From assembly GCF_003253735.1 (NCBI RefSeq), contig NZ_QKYW01000014.1, positions 1 to 38,692 on the forward strand: a DNA stretch of 38,692 nucleotides, in the 5' to 3' direction. Positions 17,601-25,079 of the stretch are shown piece after piece. The notes beneath the pieces are model-generated. The model was given only the letters and a program-made list of their open reading frames with translations. It searched no databases and was not told where the DNA came from. Source of the DNA: Pseudomonas sp. URMO17WK12:I2. Lineage in GTDB: Bacteria > Pseudomonadota > Gammaproteobacteria > Pseudomonadales > Pseudomonadaceae. How positions within the stretch are numbered: the first letter of the stretch is position 1; each line of letters starts with the position of its first letter. The position numbers and the translations under genes were made by a program.

Positions 17601-18089
17601 GAAGTTGCGCAATTCCTCGGGCTTGGCCTCGATCAGCTTGCTGATCATGCCCTGCTCGATGATCGAGTAGCTGCGCGGCCCCAGGCCGGTACCGAGGAAG
17701 ATGTCGGTAATGTCGCGGCGGCGGCATTTCACGCCGTTGAGGAAATAGGTGTTCTGGCTGTCGCGGGTCACCCGGCGGCGGATGGAGATTTCCGCGAAGG
17801 CCGCGTACTCGCCGGTCAGGGTATTGTCGGAGTTATCGAAGATCAGCTCGATGCTGGCCTGGGTCACCGGTTTGCGGGTATTGGAGCCGTTGAAGATGAC
17901 ATCGGTCATCGACTCGCCGCGCAGGTTCTTTGCCGAACTCTCGCCCATCACCCAGCGCACCGCATCGATGATGTTGGACTTGCCGCAGCCGTTGGGGCCG
18001 ACGACCGCCGCCATGTTGCTCGGGAAATTCACCGTGGTGGGGTCGACGAAGGACTTGAAGCCCGCCAGCTTGATGGACTTCAGGCGCAT
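14601..18089 (-). CDS. smc: chromosome segregation ATPase SMC
   Basis: This 1162-residue protein condenses and segregates chromosomes as a homodimer with ScpA and ScpB. The N-terminal ABC half has a Walker A GPNGCGKS (residues 31-38). Two long coiled coils follow, rich in Glu, Gln, Arg and Leu heptads, flanking a hinge near residues 510-630 (WLREHGLDKRPRLAEGL and later). The C-terminal head has the signature LLSGGEKALTALALVFSI and Walker B FCMLDEVDAPLDD. The length is normal for bacterial SMC. Pseudomonas carries both SMC and MksB types; the strong head and hinge agreement supports SMC. It heads a leftward smc-zipA-ligA group. Confidence 0.97.
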   Translation of the reverse strand: MRLKSIKLAGFKSFVDPTTVNFPSNMAAVVGPNGCGKSNIIDAVRWVMGESSAKNLRGESMTDVIFNGSNTRKPVTQASIELIFDNSDNTLTGEYAAFAEISIRRRVTRDSQNTYFLNGVKCRRRDITDIFLGTGLGPRSYSIIEQGMISKLIEAKPEELRNFIEEAAGISKYKERRRETENRIRRTHDNLARLTDLREELERQLERLHRQAQAAEKYQEYKAEERLLKAQLTALRWQALNEQVGQREAVIGNQEVSFEALVAEQRNADASIERLRDGHHELSERFNLVQGRFYSVGGDIARVEQSIQHGQQRLRQLQDDLREAERARLETESHLGHDRTLLATLGEELAMLEPEQELTAAAAEESAAALEEAETAMQGWQEQWDAFNQRSAEPRRQAEVQQSRIQQLEHSLERLAERQRRLGDELQQLAADPEDAAIIELGEEIAVGELDLEQLQEREAEQAERLQQLRDELQQTGQAQQQAQGELQRLNGRLASLEALQQAALDPGKGTAEWLREHGLDKRPRLAEGLRVEAGWELAVETVLGADLQAVLQDDFGGLDFAALEQGELRLVSAASDGQRIPGSLLDKVESPVDLAPWLGRVRPVESLDQALAERATLAPGESLVSRDGYWLGRHFLRVRRASDAQSGVLARAQELESLSLERNEREAALALLDDSLQALRERQRQAEDLREQQRRQLQEQARRLGELKARLSAGQAKAEQLLLRRRRIEAEQQELAEQRAMETEQLGEARLYLQDALDSMALDTEQRESLLASRDALRERLDRVRQDARQHKDHAHQLAVRLGSLRAQHDSTRQALERLELQSERLTEKREQLDLNLEEGAAPLEELRLKLEELLERRMGVEEELRLARLALEDADRELRDAEKRRTQAEQQSQMLRGQLEQQRLEWQSLNVRRKALQDQLLEDGYDLHGVLATLPEEASESAWEQALEQMAARIQRLGAINLAAIEEYQQQSERKRYLDAQNADLVEALDTLENVIRKIDRETRNRFKETFDQINAGLQALFPKVFGGGSAYLELTGEDLLDTGVTIMARPPGKKNSTIHLLSGGEKALTALALVFSIFQLNPAPFCMLDEVDAPLDDANVGRYARLVKEMSATVQFIYITHNKIAMEMADQLMGVTMHEPGCSRLVAVDVEQALAMVDS

Positions 18090-18189
18090 GCGCGGGCACT
18101 CGCCGACACGGCAACCAGGCGGGCAGAGAGGTCAACGGCGCACAGCGTCATATAGGTCCTTGAGGCGCGATGCTTGGGGAGCGCGAGGT

Positions 18190-18206
18190 TCTGGCCATTG
18201 GCCAGA
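18190..18206. promoter_or_regulatory. perfect palindrome upstream of the smc/MFS divergent pair
   Basis: TCTGGCCATTGGCCAGA is a perfect palindrome with 8-bp arms around one central base. It lies in the 255-bp divergent region between smc (-) and an MFS gene (+). It is a candidate operator for an unknown dimeric regulator. There is no T tract, so a terminator is unlikely. Confidence 0.4.
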
Positions 18207-18290
18207 GGGGGCGGGAGTTTAACACAGCAGCGACATGAAGCTGAGCAGCGTATGCGCACATGGAACGCCGCCGCTTCGCTGGCATCCAAC

Positions 18291-18315
18291 CGCCAGGCCA
18301 GGCACTCGCCTGGCG
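18291..18315 (+). promoter_or_regulatory. inverted repeat in the MFS leader
   Basis: CGCCAGGC (18291-18298) and GCCTGGCG (18308-18315) flank a 9-nt spacer, 29 bp upstream of the MFS start codon. It could be an operator or an mRNA hairpin near the translation start. Function is not known. Confidence 0.35.
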
Positions 18316-18344
18316 CCGCATTTCCTTGCCGCCCCGAGGTTCTC

Positions 18345-19574
18345 ATGCAGACGTACGCATGCGCAGCGAAACTGGATCGTCTGAATTTCTTCCTGGCTGA
18401 CGTCCGCGACGGGCTCGGACCGTATCTGGCGATCTACCTGCTCTCGGTGCACAAATGGCAGGCGGGCGACATTGGCCTGGTAATGGCCCTTGGCGGGCTG
18501 GCCGGCCTGGCGGCGCAGATTCCGGCCGGCGCGCTGGTCGACTGGGTGCGCGACAAGCGCCTGCTGATCGTCATCGCGTCGGTACTGGTGACCCTCGCCT
18601 GCCTGGTCACCCTCTGGAATGCCCAGTTCGCCTGGGTGGCGGTGAGCCAGATCGCCGCCGGCATGGCCTCCTCGGTATTCGCCCCGGCGCTGGCGGGCAT
18701 CACCCTGGGTATCGTCGGGCCGAAGGCTTTTACCCGGCGTATCGCCCGCAACGAATCCTTCAACCACGCCGGCAACGCGACAGCGGCGCTGCTGGCGGGT
18801 CTGTTCGCCTATCTGTGGGGCCCGGTGGCGGTGTTCTACCTGATGACCGGCATGGCGGTGCTGAGCCTGCTGTCGGCGCTGAGCATTCCGGCGCGCGCCA
18901 TCGATGCCGACCAGGCGCGGGGCCGCGAAGTCGGTGTGGCGCTGACGCCGCTGCGCCAGCTGCTCAGCCAACCGCCGCTGGTGCTGCTGGCGCTGTGCTG
19001 CGCACTGTTTCACCTGGCCAATGCCGCCATGCTGCCGCTGGTAGGCCAGAAACTCGCGCTGGCCAACCCGGAACTGGCAACCACGCTGATCTCGGCCTGC
19101 ATCATTGCCGCTCAGCTGGTGATGATTCCGGCGGCCATGCTGGTGGGCGCCCGTGCTGACCAGTGGGGGCGCAAGCCGCTGCTGCTGGCGGGCTTTCTCA
19201 TTCTGCCGATTCGCGGCGTGCTCTACACCCTCAGTGACGACCCGCTGTGGCTGGTCTCGGTGCAGCTGCTCGATGGTATTGGCGCCGGCCTGTTCGGCGC
19301 ACTGATCCCGCTGATGGTGCGCGACCTGACCCAGGGCAGTGGCCACTTCAACGTCAGCCTGGCCAGCGTCAGCCTGGTGTTCGGCATCGGGGCGGCGTTG
19401 AGCAACGGCCTGGCCGGTTATGTCGCCGAAGCCAAGGGTTACGACAGCGCGTTTCTGGTACTGGCCGCCGTGGCCGGCTGCGCCGTACTGCTGCTGTTGG
19501 GCATGCCGGAAACCCTGAAGGGCGACGCGGCGACGCCGCAAATCGACGACCCAGCACCTCGCCCCACCACCTGA
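18345..19574 (+). CDS. MFS transporter
   Basis: This 409-residue, 12-helix major facilitator has the motif LVDWVRDKRLL in loop 2-3 and a weaker repeat GARADQWGRKPLLLAGFL between helices 8 and 9. The N-terminal MQTYACAAKLDRLNFFLADV and the long soluble stretch upstream suggest that translation starts at the ATG at 18345, behind GAGGTT, rather than at the open frame from 18174. No substrate is recognisable; the family includes drug and metabolite exporters. It is divergent from smc, with two inverted repeats in its upstream DNA. guaD follows 160 bp later on the same strand, but coregulation is unproven. Confidence 0.8.
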   Translation: MQTYACAAKLDRLNFFLADVRDGLGPYLAIYLLSVHKWQAGDIGLVMALGGLAGLAAQIPAGALVDWVRDKRLLIVIASVLVTLACLVTLWNAQFAWVAVSQIAAGMASSVFAPALAGITLGIVGPKAFTRRIARNESFNHAGNATAALLAGLFAYLWGPVAVFYLMTGMAVLSLLSALSIPARAIDADQARGREVGVALTPLRQLLSQPPLVLLALCCALFHLANAAMLPLVGQKLALANPELATTLISACIIAAQLVMIPAAMLVGARADQWGRKPLLLAGFLILPIRGVLYTLSDDPLWLVSVQLLDGIGAGLFGALIPLMVRDLTQGSGHFNVSLASVSLVFGIGAALSNGLAGYVAEAKGYDSAFLVLAAVAGCAVLLLLGMPETLKGDAATPQIDDPAPRPTT

Positions 19575-19734
19575 CCATCAGGTCAACATTCGTCCCGGAC
19601 ATGGTTGTCGGCGCCCCGCTTGTCACGCAGAATCCCGGCTCATAGCCACGAGCGCCCTCTACAATGGCGCCCGCCCAGTGGGCATCGCCATCCGCGAAGC
19701 CCGCACCGCTCCATCGGATTTGAATCGAGGCCCC

Positions 19735-21042
19735 ATGTCCAACGTCATCCACGCCTACCGCGGCGCTATCCTGCACAGCCTGGCCGACCCGGCCGAAGTC
19801 GGTATCGAGGCGTCGTACGCCTACTTCGAGGACGGCATTCTGCTGGTCGAAGACGGCAAGATCCGCGAGGTCGGCGCGGCCGCAGACCTGCTGCCACGCC
19901 TGACCGGCGTTGCCGTGCGCCACTATGAGAATGCGCTGATCACGCCCGGCTTTATCGATACCCATATTCACTATCCGCAAACCGGCATGATCGGCGCCTA
20001 CGGCGAGCAGCTGCTGGACTGGCTGAACACCTACACCTTCCCGACGGAAATGCGCTTCGCCGACAAGGCCCACGCCAGCGAAGTGGCGGATGTGTTCATC
20101 AAGGAAATGCTGCGCAACGGCACCACCACCGCACTGGTGTTCGGCAGTGTGCACAAGCAATCGGTAGACGCCCTGTTCGAAGCGGCCGACGCCCTGAACC
20201 TGCGCATGATCGCCGGCAAGGTGCTGATGGACCGCAACGCGCCCGAGGCGCTGACCGACACCGTCGAATCCGGCTATGCCGACAGCCGTGAGCTGATCGA
20301 GCGCTGGCACGGCAAGGGCCGCCTGCACTACGCGGTAACGCCGCGCTTCGCGCCGACCAGCACGCCGGAACAACTGGCCATGGCCGGGCGCCTGCTGGGC
20401 GAGTATCCCGATCTGTATCTGCACACTCACCTGTCGGAAAACCGCCAGGAAATCGAGTGGGTCAAGGCATTGTTCCCGGAAAACAGCGGCTACCTGGATG
20501 TGTACGACAAACACCAGCTGACCGGCCCGCGCTCGGTGTTCGCCCACTCGGTGCACCTGTGCGACGCCGAGTGCGAGCGCCTGGCGGAAACCGGCTCGGC
20601 AGTGGCCTTCTGCCCGACCTCCAACCTGTTTCTCGGCAGCGGCCTGTTCGACCTCAAGCGCATGGAGCAGCACAAGGTGCGCGTCGGCCTGGGCACCGAT
20701 ATCGGTGCCGGCACCAGCTTCTCGCAGCTGCGCTCATTGAGCGAGGCCTACAAGATCATGCAGTTGCAGGGGCAGAAGCTCGACCCGTTCAAGTCGCTGT
20801 ACCTGGCCACGCTGGGCAGCGCGCGTGCGCTATACCTGGATGAACGCATCGGCAACTTCGAGCCGGGCAAGGACGCGGACTTCGTGGTGCTCGATTACCA
20901 GGCCACGCCGCTGATCGACTATCGCCTGCAGCAGAGCAGCAACCTGGCCGAGCGGCTGTTCGCCCTGATCACCCTGGGTGACGACCGGGTGATCAGGGAA
21001 ACCTTTGCTGCCGGCAATAGCATGCATCGTCGCGATAGCTGA
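19735..21042 (+). CDS. guaD: guanine deaminase
   Basis: This 435-residue zinc amidohydrolase converts guanine to xanthine and ammonia in purine catabolism. The metal-binding FIDTHIHYPQ (His77, His79) opens the barrel, followed by HTHLSENRQEIEWV, FAHSVHLCD and GLGTDIGAGTSFSQLRS with the last metal-ligand Asp. The MIGAYGEQLLDWLNTYTFP stretch is typical of GuaD. The ATG at 19735 is chosen; the open frame from 19678 adds residues without a good start. A terminator follows at 21087. The neighbouring MFS gene might move purines, but nothing in its sequence says so. Confidence 0.93.
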   Translation: MSNVIHAYRGAILHSLADPAEVGIEASYAYFEDGILLVEDGKIREVGAAADLLPRLTGVAVRHYENALITPGFIDTHIHYPQTGMIGAYGEQLLDWLNTYTFPTEMRFADKAHASEVADVFIKEMLRNGTTTALVFGSVHKQSVDALFEAADALNLRMIAGKVLMDRNAPEALTDTVESGYADSRELIERWHGKGRLHYAVTPRFAPTSTPEQLAMAGRLLGEYPDLYLHTHLSENRQEIEWVKALFPENSGYLDVYDKHQLTGPRSVFAHSVHLCDAECERLAETGSAVAFCPTSNLFLGSGLFDLKRMEQHKVRVGLGTDIGAGTSFSQLRSLSEAYKIMQLQGQKLDPFKSLYLATLGSARALYLDERIGNFEPGKDADFVVLDYQATPLIDYRLQQSSNLAERLFALITLGDDRVIRETFAAGNSMHRRDS

Positions 21043-21081
21043 ATCGCAGCCCCTTCGTGGGAAGGGAAACTCCGGGCACAA

Positions 21082-21109
21082 AAAAAGGATGCCCAAGGGC
21101 ATCCTTTTT
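21082..21109. terminator. bidirectional terminator between guaD and the DUF2383 gene
   Basis: GGATGCCC (21087-21094) and GGGCATCC (21097-21104) form a stem flanked by an A run on one side and TTTTT on the other. It serves the two convergent genes. Confidence 0.85.
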
Positions 21110-21122
21110 CAGTCAGCGTTGA

Positions 21123-21572
21123 TCAGCTGGCGCGTGCGGAGTCACGCAACGCCTTGACCTGATCATGGTTGCGCTGCACGCCCTGCATCTGCTTTTCGAG
21201 CACGACACGGACGTTGCTCGGCAGGTCTTTCTGCAGGGCTTCGCGGTAGGCCTTCAGGGCCACGTCTTCACCACGCTCGCACTCGTTGAGGATGGCCTCT
21301 TCGCTCTTGCCGGTCAGCAGCGATTTCAGGTCGACCCAGCCGCGGTGCAGAGCACCGGAAACGCTGGAGCTGGTTTCCGGATCGCCGCCCAGGCCGCGTA
21401 CCAGTTGCTGCAGCTCGGCTGCTGCGCTGGCGCAGTCCTGCGAACGCTGCACGAAGAAGGTCTTGAGGCGCGGCTCTTTCACGTCTTCGGCACACTCGCT
21501 GAAGCCTTTCTCGCCATCTTTACTGGTTTCGATCAGGTCGTTCAGTACCGAAATAACGTCTTTGTTATCCAC
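21123..21572 (-). CDS. DUF2383 / PA2169-type four-helix stress protein
   Basis: This 149-residue cytosolic protein belongs to the PA2169-like family, predicted to fold as a ferritin-like four-helix bundle. It starts at GTG (21572) with GAGGAG 7 nt upstream, giving MDNKDVISVLNDLIETSKDG; the longer open frame to 21704 has no such signal. Recognisable parts are GFSECAEDVKEPRLKTFF, the ELQQLVRGLGGDPETSSSVSG loop, and ALKAYREALQKDLP near the C-terminus. No enzymatic function is established for the family; some members are induced in stationary phase or stress. It is monocistronic between guaD and moaA. Confidence 0.85.
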   Translation of the reverse strand: MDNKDVISVLNDLIETSKDGEKGFSECAEDVKEPRLKTFFVQRSQDCASAAAELQQLVRGLGGDPETSSSVSGALHRGWVDLKSLLTGKSEEAILNECERGEDVALKAYREALQKDLPSNVRVVLEKQMQGVQRNHDQVKALRDSARAS

Positions 21573-21770
21573 TTTGAATCTCCTCGTCGCTTCAGAAATT
21601 AGCCCTGTATGGGCCGCTCCCTTAAGTTGAGTGAGTGCCTGTTGCGGAGGTTCAGGGCAATTTCTGGCGAGGCGCTTGAGGGTGGGCCAGGCGACTGCTG
21701 CCAAAGGCGCGCACAGCCTGGGCGCGAACCACTCGTCTGGAGAGCGAAATCGCGGAGCAAGCGAAACGGC

Positions 21771-22766
21771 TTAGCCGCCGGTCATGCTCATGAAGCGAAT
21801 GACTTGTACCTGCTCATCGGTTTCGAAGTGATGGCGCTCGGGTTTGAGCTGCAGCGCACCCACCAGAGCCTCGCGCAGGCGCTCGCTGTCACCGGGGTGC
21901 GCGCGCATCAGGCTGCGCAGATCCAGCGCATTGTCGTGCCCCAGGCAAAGCACCAGCTTGCCCTCGGCGGTAACGCGCACGCGGTTGCAGTCACCACAGA
22001 AGTTGTTGCTGTGCGGCGAGATGAAGCCCACCCGGGTGTCGCTACCGCTGACCTGCCAGTAACGCGACGGCCCGCCCGTGACATGGCTGCTGCGCACCAG
22101 TGTGTGACGCGCCTCGATACGCTCGCGCACCACGTCACTTGAGCAGAAGGTCTGTTCGCGTTGATGGCTGACCACGCTGCCCAGGGGCATCTCTTCGATA
22201 AAGCTGATATCCAGGCCGCGGGCCATGGCGTATTCGACCAGGCCGAGCACTTCGTCATCGTTGCGTGCGGTCTGCACCACGCTGTTGAGCTTGATGCGCT
22301 TGAAGCCCGCCGCCGCCGCGGCGTCGATACCGGCCAACACCTGGTCGAGCATGTCGCGCCGGGTGAAGGCAGCGAAGCGCTCGCGCTGCAGCGAGTCGAG
22401 GCTGACGTTCAAACGGGTCACGCCGGCGGCGCGCAGGTCACCAGCCATATGGGCGAGCTGGGAGCCATTGGTGGTGATCGACAGGTCCTCGAGCTCGGGG
22501 CGCTCGCCCAGGCGGCGCAACAGGCTCAACAGGTTCTTGCGCACCAGCGGCTCGCCACCGGTGATGCGGATGCGTTTGACGCCCAACCCGATGAACGCAT
22601 CGGCGACGTTGTACAGCTCTTCCAGGCTGAGGATCTGCGAACGCGGCGCGAACACCATGTCCTCGCTCATGCAGTACGTGCAGCGGAAGTCACAGCGATC
22701 GGTCACTGACAGTCGCAAGTAGGTAATCCGCCGGCCGAAGGGATCGACCAACTGCGTCGTGTGCAT
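21771..22766 (-). CDS. moaA: GTP 3',8-cyclase, molybdenum cofactor biosynthesis
   Basis: This 331-residue radical-SAM enzyme makes the first intermediate of molybdopterin from GTP. The N-terminal cluster motif is C25-x3-C29-x2-C32 (TDRCDFRCTYCMSED). The SAM-binding RIRITGGEPLVRKNLL follows. The C-terminal second [4Fe-4S] site is in NFCGDCNRVRVTAEGKLVLC, and the chain ends in the essential Gly-Gly (MTGG). Length and ends are normal. No moaB, moaC or moaD neighbours are present, so this is an isolated moa gene. Pseudomonas genomes can carry more than one moaA, so this may be a second copy. Confidence 0.95.
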   Translation of the reverse strand: MHTTQLVDPFGRRITYLRLSVTDRCDFRCTYCMSEDMVFAPRSQILSLEELYNVADAFIGLGVKRIRITGGEPLVRKNLLSLLRRLGERPELEDLSITTNGSQLAHMAGDLRAAGVTRLNVSLDSLQRERFAAFTRRDMLDQVLAGIDAAAAAGFKRIKLNSVVQTARNDDEVLGLVEYAMARGLDISFIEEMPLGSVVSHQREQTFCSSDVVRERIEARHTLVRSSHVTGGPSRYWQVSGSDTRVGFISPHSNNFCGDCNRVRVTAEGKLVLCLGHDNALDLRSLMRAHPGDSERLREALVGALQLKPERHHFETDEQVQVIRFMSMTGG

Positions 22767-23138
22767 CTATCCGATCTCCCGGCCTCACGGCCAGCTGAAA
22801 GTGGCTGCCGCCGCAGCGACAGTGGGCAGCCAACGAGCTGCGAAGTGACGCCAAGTTTACCACGCCTGCCCTGCCGCCGTGCCGATCACGGCGCCACACC
22901 CGGTCGGTTCGGGCAGCACTACCCACACATTCAGTGACACAACCGCCCTTACCTACATGCCGAACAAAACGGCCAACGGCAGCTGACGCAGCTGTGCTAG
23001 CCCAGGCGCGGCGCGGCCTGCGGCGATTCGAGCGGTGGCTCCACGCCCTCCTGGCCACGCGGGCAAAAGGTCGAACCGGCTTTCTCGGCCCAGGGTCACA
23101 TGCGCAGACCTCAGGACGACTGGCAATGGAGCGCACCG
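22767..23138. other. intergenic region upstream of moaA and the oxidase locus
   Basis: These 372 bases lie between moaA (-) and the HemJ/CopD-like gene (+). Several open frames cross it, but none has a ribosome-binding site with recognisable content. No molybdenum cofactor riboswitch fold was recognised. Promoters for both genes must lie here. Confidence 0.5.
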
Positions 23139-23552
23139 ATGCCACTGCTGAAACTGCTGCACTTCACCGCACTGATCGCCTGGTGCGGCACGCTGCTCTA
23201 TCTGCCTGCATTGATTGCCGCCAGTTGCCGGTCCCCGCAACGCGCGGAGCGTCCGGGGCATCCGCAGCTCAACCGCACGGTCTTCAATCTGATTGCCACG
23301 CCAGCCGCCATCGTCGCCATCGGCAGCGGTACCGCACTGTTCCTGCGCGACGGCACCTTTGGTATCTGGCTGGTGGCCAAGCTCACCGCCGTGGCGGTGA
23401 TGGTCATCTGCCATGCGCTGTGCGGCCTGCTGATCCTGCAGTGCGAACGCCAGCCCCGCCCAGCGCTGACCATCGTCTGCGCGGCGCTGGGCGGCATCAC
23501 CCTGGGCATGATTGCCGCCACCCTATGGCTGGTGCTCGCCAAACCCTACTGA
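23139..23552 (+). CDS. HemJ/CopD-like four-helix membrane protein at the oxidase locus
   Basis: This 137-residue protein has four membrane helices. The pattern KLLHFTALIAWCGTLLYLPAL in helix 1 and IWLVAKLTAVAVMVICHALCG in helix 3 resembles the HemJ/UPF0093 and CopD families. His8, Lys81 and His92 are the conserved-looking polar positions, and a two-His set could bind heme. HemJ oxidises protoporphyrinogen IX in heme synthesis; CopD-like proteins are linked to copper uptake. Either role would suit a heme-copper oxidase cluster, and neither is proven. ATG at 23139 has GGAG 7 nt upstream; the earlier ATG at 23100 would add 13 residues. Confidence 0.65.
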   Translation: MPLLKLLHFTALIAWCGTLLYLPALIAASCRSPQRAERPGHPQLNRTVFNLIATPAAIVAIGSGTALFLRDGTFGIWLVAKLTAVAVMVICHALCGLLILQCERQPRPALTIVCAALGGITLGMIAATLWLVLAKPY

Positions 23553-23597
23553 ACCAGGAGCTTTCCACCCATGAATGCAGGCGGGCCAAAGCCGAAC

Positions 23598-24056
23598 TCA
23601 ATCGACATCGACACCCACGGCATGCTCGTAGACCAGTCTGCCGCCCAGGTACGCGGCGATGGCGATCAGGCCGGCAGTGAACAACGACAGGTAGAAGGCC
23701 CACATCTCGAAACCGTCGTCACCATGGCGGTAACGCAGCATCCAGTTCAGCGAAGCCAACGACAGCATCATCACGGCGATGATGGCGTGACACCAGGCGC
23801 TGATCTTCTGACGAATACGCTTCACGCTGACCAGGTCGATCATCCCGGCGACGCTGGCGATCCAGCCCCCGGCAGCACCCACGCCTGCCAGCCACAAACT
23901 GGCCCGCGCCCAGAACGGGTCGGTGGTCCAGAAATAGGCGAAATCGGTGGCCACCAGCCCCAGCAAAGCGGCCACCGGAAAGTGGATCATCATCGGGTGC
24001 AGCGGATGCCCGGCGATGGCCGCACGACTGATGATGGATTCTTGCTGCTCAGCCAT
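23598..24056 (-). CDS. DUF2231 membrane protein
   Basis: This 152-residue protein of the DUF2231 family has four membrane helices. It starts MAEQQESIISRAAIAGHPLH, with HPLHPMMIHFPVAALLG, the family hallmark His-rich first helix. A further HGDD and a His in ISAWCHAI could supply heme or metal ligands. ATG at 24056 has GGGAGG a few bases upstream. It is transcribed opposite to the oxidase genes and lies between the HemJ/CopD-like gene and coxB, with only 48 bp between its start codon and that of coxB. The function of the family is not established. Confidence 0.8.
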   Translation of the reverse strand: MAEQQESIISRAAIAGHPLHPMMIHFPVAALLGLVATDFAYFWTTDPFWARASLWLAGVGAAGGWIASVAGMIDLVSVKRIRQKISAWCHAIIAVMMLSLASLNWMLRYRHGDDGFEMWAFYLSLFTAGLIAIAAYLGGRLVYEHAVGVDVD

Positions 24057-24104
24057 GGCGGCCTCCCTGTCGATTCGGAAAGTGGCCGCGGTTGCTCGGC
24101 CTTC

Positions 24105-25079
24105 TTGAAGTTGACCGCACTCGCCGCAGCAGTTCCGATTATCTCCGCGTGCAGTGGTGACCAATCAATTCTGGCTCCGGCCGGCCCCGTGGCGCGCGAC
24201 ATCGCCCTGCTGTGGTGGGCCATGTGCGGCTTCTTCACGCTGGTACTGGTGGTGGTCAGCGCCCTGTGGATCTACGCCCTGTGGCGCAAACCGCGCGAGT
24301 ATTCGCCTGACGAAGCGCGGCGTATCCAGCGGCGCTGGCTGATCGGCGGCGGCATCCTGTTGCCCTCGGTGACCATCGTGCTGCTCCTGGCGTTCGGCAT
24401 TCCGGTGGGCCAGCGCATGATGCAGCTGCCGATTGTCGGCGAGCGGCCCTTGCAGATCCATATCAACGGCCACCAGTGGTGGTGGGAGGTGCGCTATCCG
24501 GACAGCGGTGTGGTGACCGCCAACCAGCTGCACCTGCCCGCTGGCCGGCCGGTGGACATAACGGTCAGCAGCGCCGACGTGATTCACTCCTTCTGGGTAC
24601 CGCGCCTGGGCGGCAAGATCGACATGATCCCCGGCCGCGAGAACCGTATCCGCCTGCAGGCCGACAAGCCCGGCACCTTTCGCGGCCAGTGCACCGAGTT
24701 CTGCGGCACCCAGCACAGCCACATGGTCCTCGACGTGCAGGCGCATAGCGAGGAAGACTTCGCCGCCTGGATCGATGCCCGTCGCGAGCCACGGGTGGAG
24801 GCGCTGCAGGGCCCGGCCGCCGACACCTTCCTGGCCCACTGCGGGATGTGCCATCGCGTGGCCGGCGTCAGTGCCGGCAATCGCGCCCCGGACCTTACCG
24901 ACCTGGCCAGCCGCCGACACCTGGGCGGCGGCGTGATCGGCAACGAGCCGGGTGCCATCCTGACCTGGATACGCGAGCACGGCCGCCTGAAACCGGGCAC
25001 CGGCATGCCGCTCACCGACGACCTCGATGCCGAGCACCTGCAGGCCATCGCGACCTGGCTGGAGGGCCTCGAACCATGA
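24105..25079 (+). CDS. coxB: cytochrome c oxidase subunit II with C-terminal cytochrome c (caa3 type)
   Basis: This 324-residue subunit receives electrons and passes them through CuA to subunit I. With a TTG start at 24105 it begins MKLTALAAAVPIISAC, a lipoprotein signal with lipidation Cys16. Two helices follow (residues ~34-58 and ~79-100), then the cupredoxin with HQWWWEV and the CuA ligands His161, Cys196, Glu198, Cys200, His204 and Met207. A fused cytochrome c domain has CGMCH (Cys246, Cys249, His250) and Met301. No Shine-Dalgarno is evident for the TTG, and the open frame extends far upstream across the antisense DUF2231 gene, so the start is uncertain. The stop overlaps the next ATG (ATGA). 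Confidence 0.9.
   Translation: MKLTALAAAVPIISACSGDQSILAPAGPVARDIALLWWAMCGFFTLVLVVVSALWIYALWRKPREYSPDEARRIQRRWLIGGGILLPSVTIVLLLAFGIPVGQRMMQLPIVGERPLQIHINGHQWWWEVRYPDSGVVTANQLHLPAGRPVDITVSSADVIHSFWVPRLGGKIDMIPGRENRIRLQADKPGTFRGQCTEFCGTQHSHMVLDVQAHSEEDFAAWIDARREPRVEALQGPAADTFLAHCGMCHRVAGVSAGNRAPDLTDLASRRHLGGGVIGNEPGAILTWIREHGRLKPGTGMPLTDDLDAEHLQAIATWLEGLEP

Noticed and set aside
22934..23680. A 248-residue + frame crossing the upstream region and the HemJ/CopD-like gene
   Set aside because: It overlaps a well-behaved membrane-protein frame. Its content is rich in Arg, Ala and Thr, with no helices or motifs.
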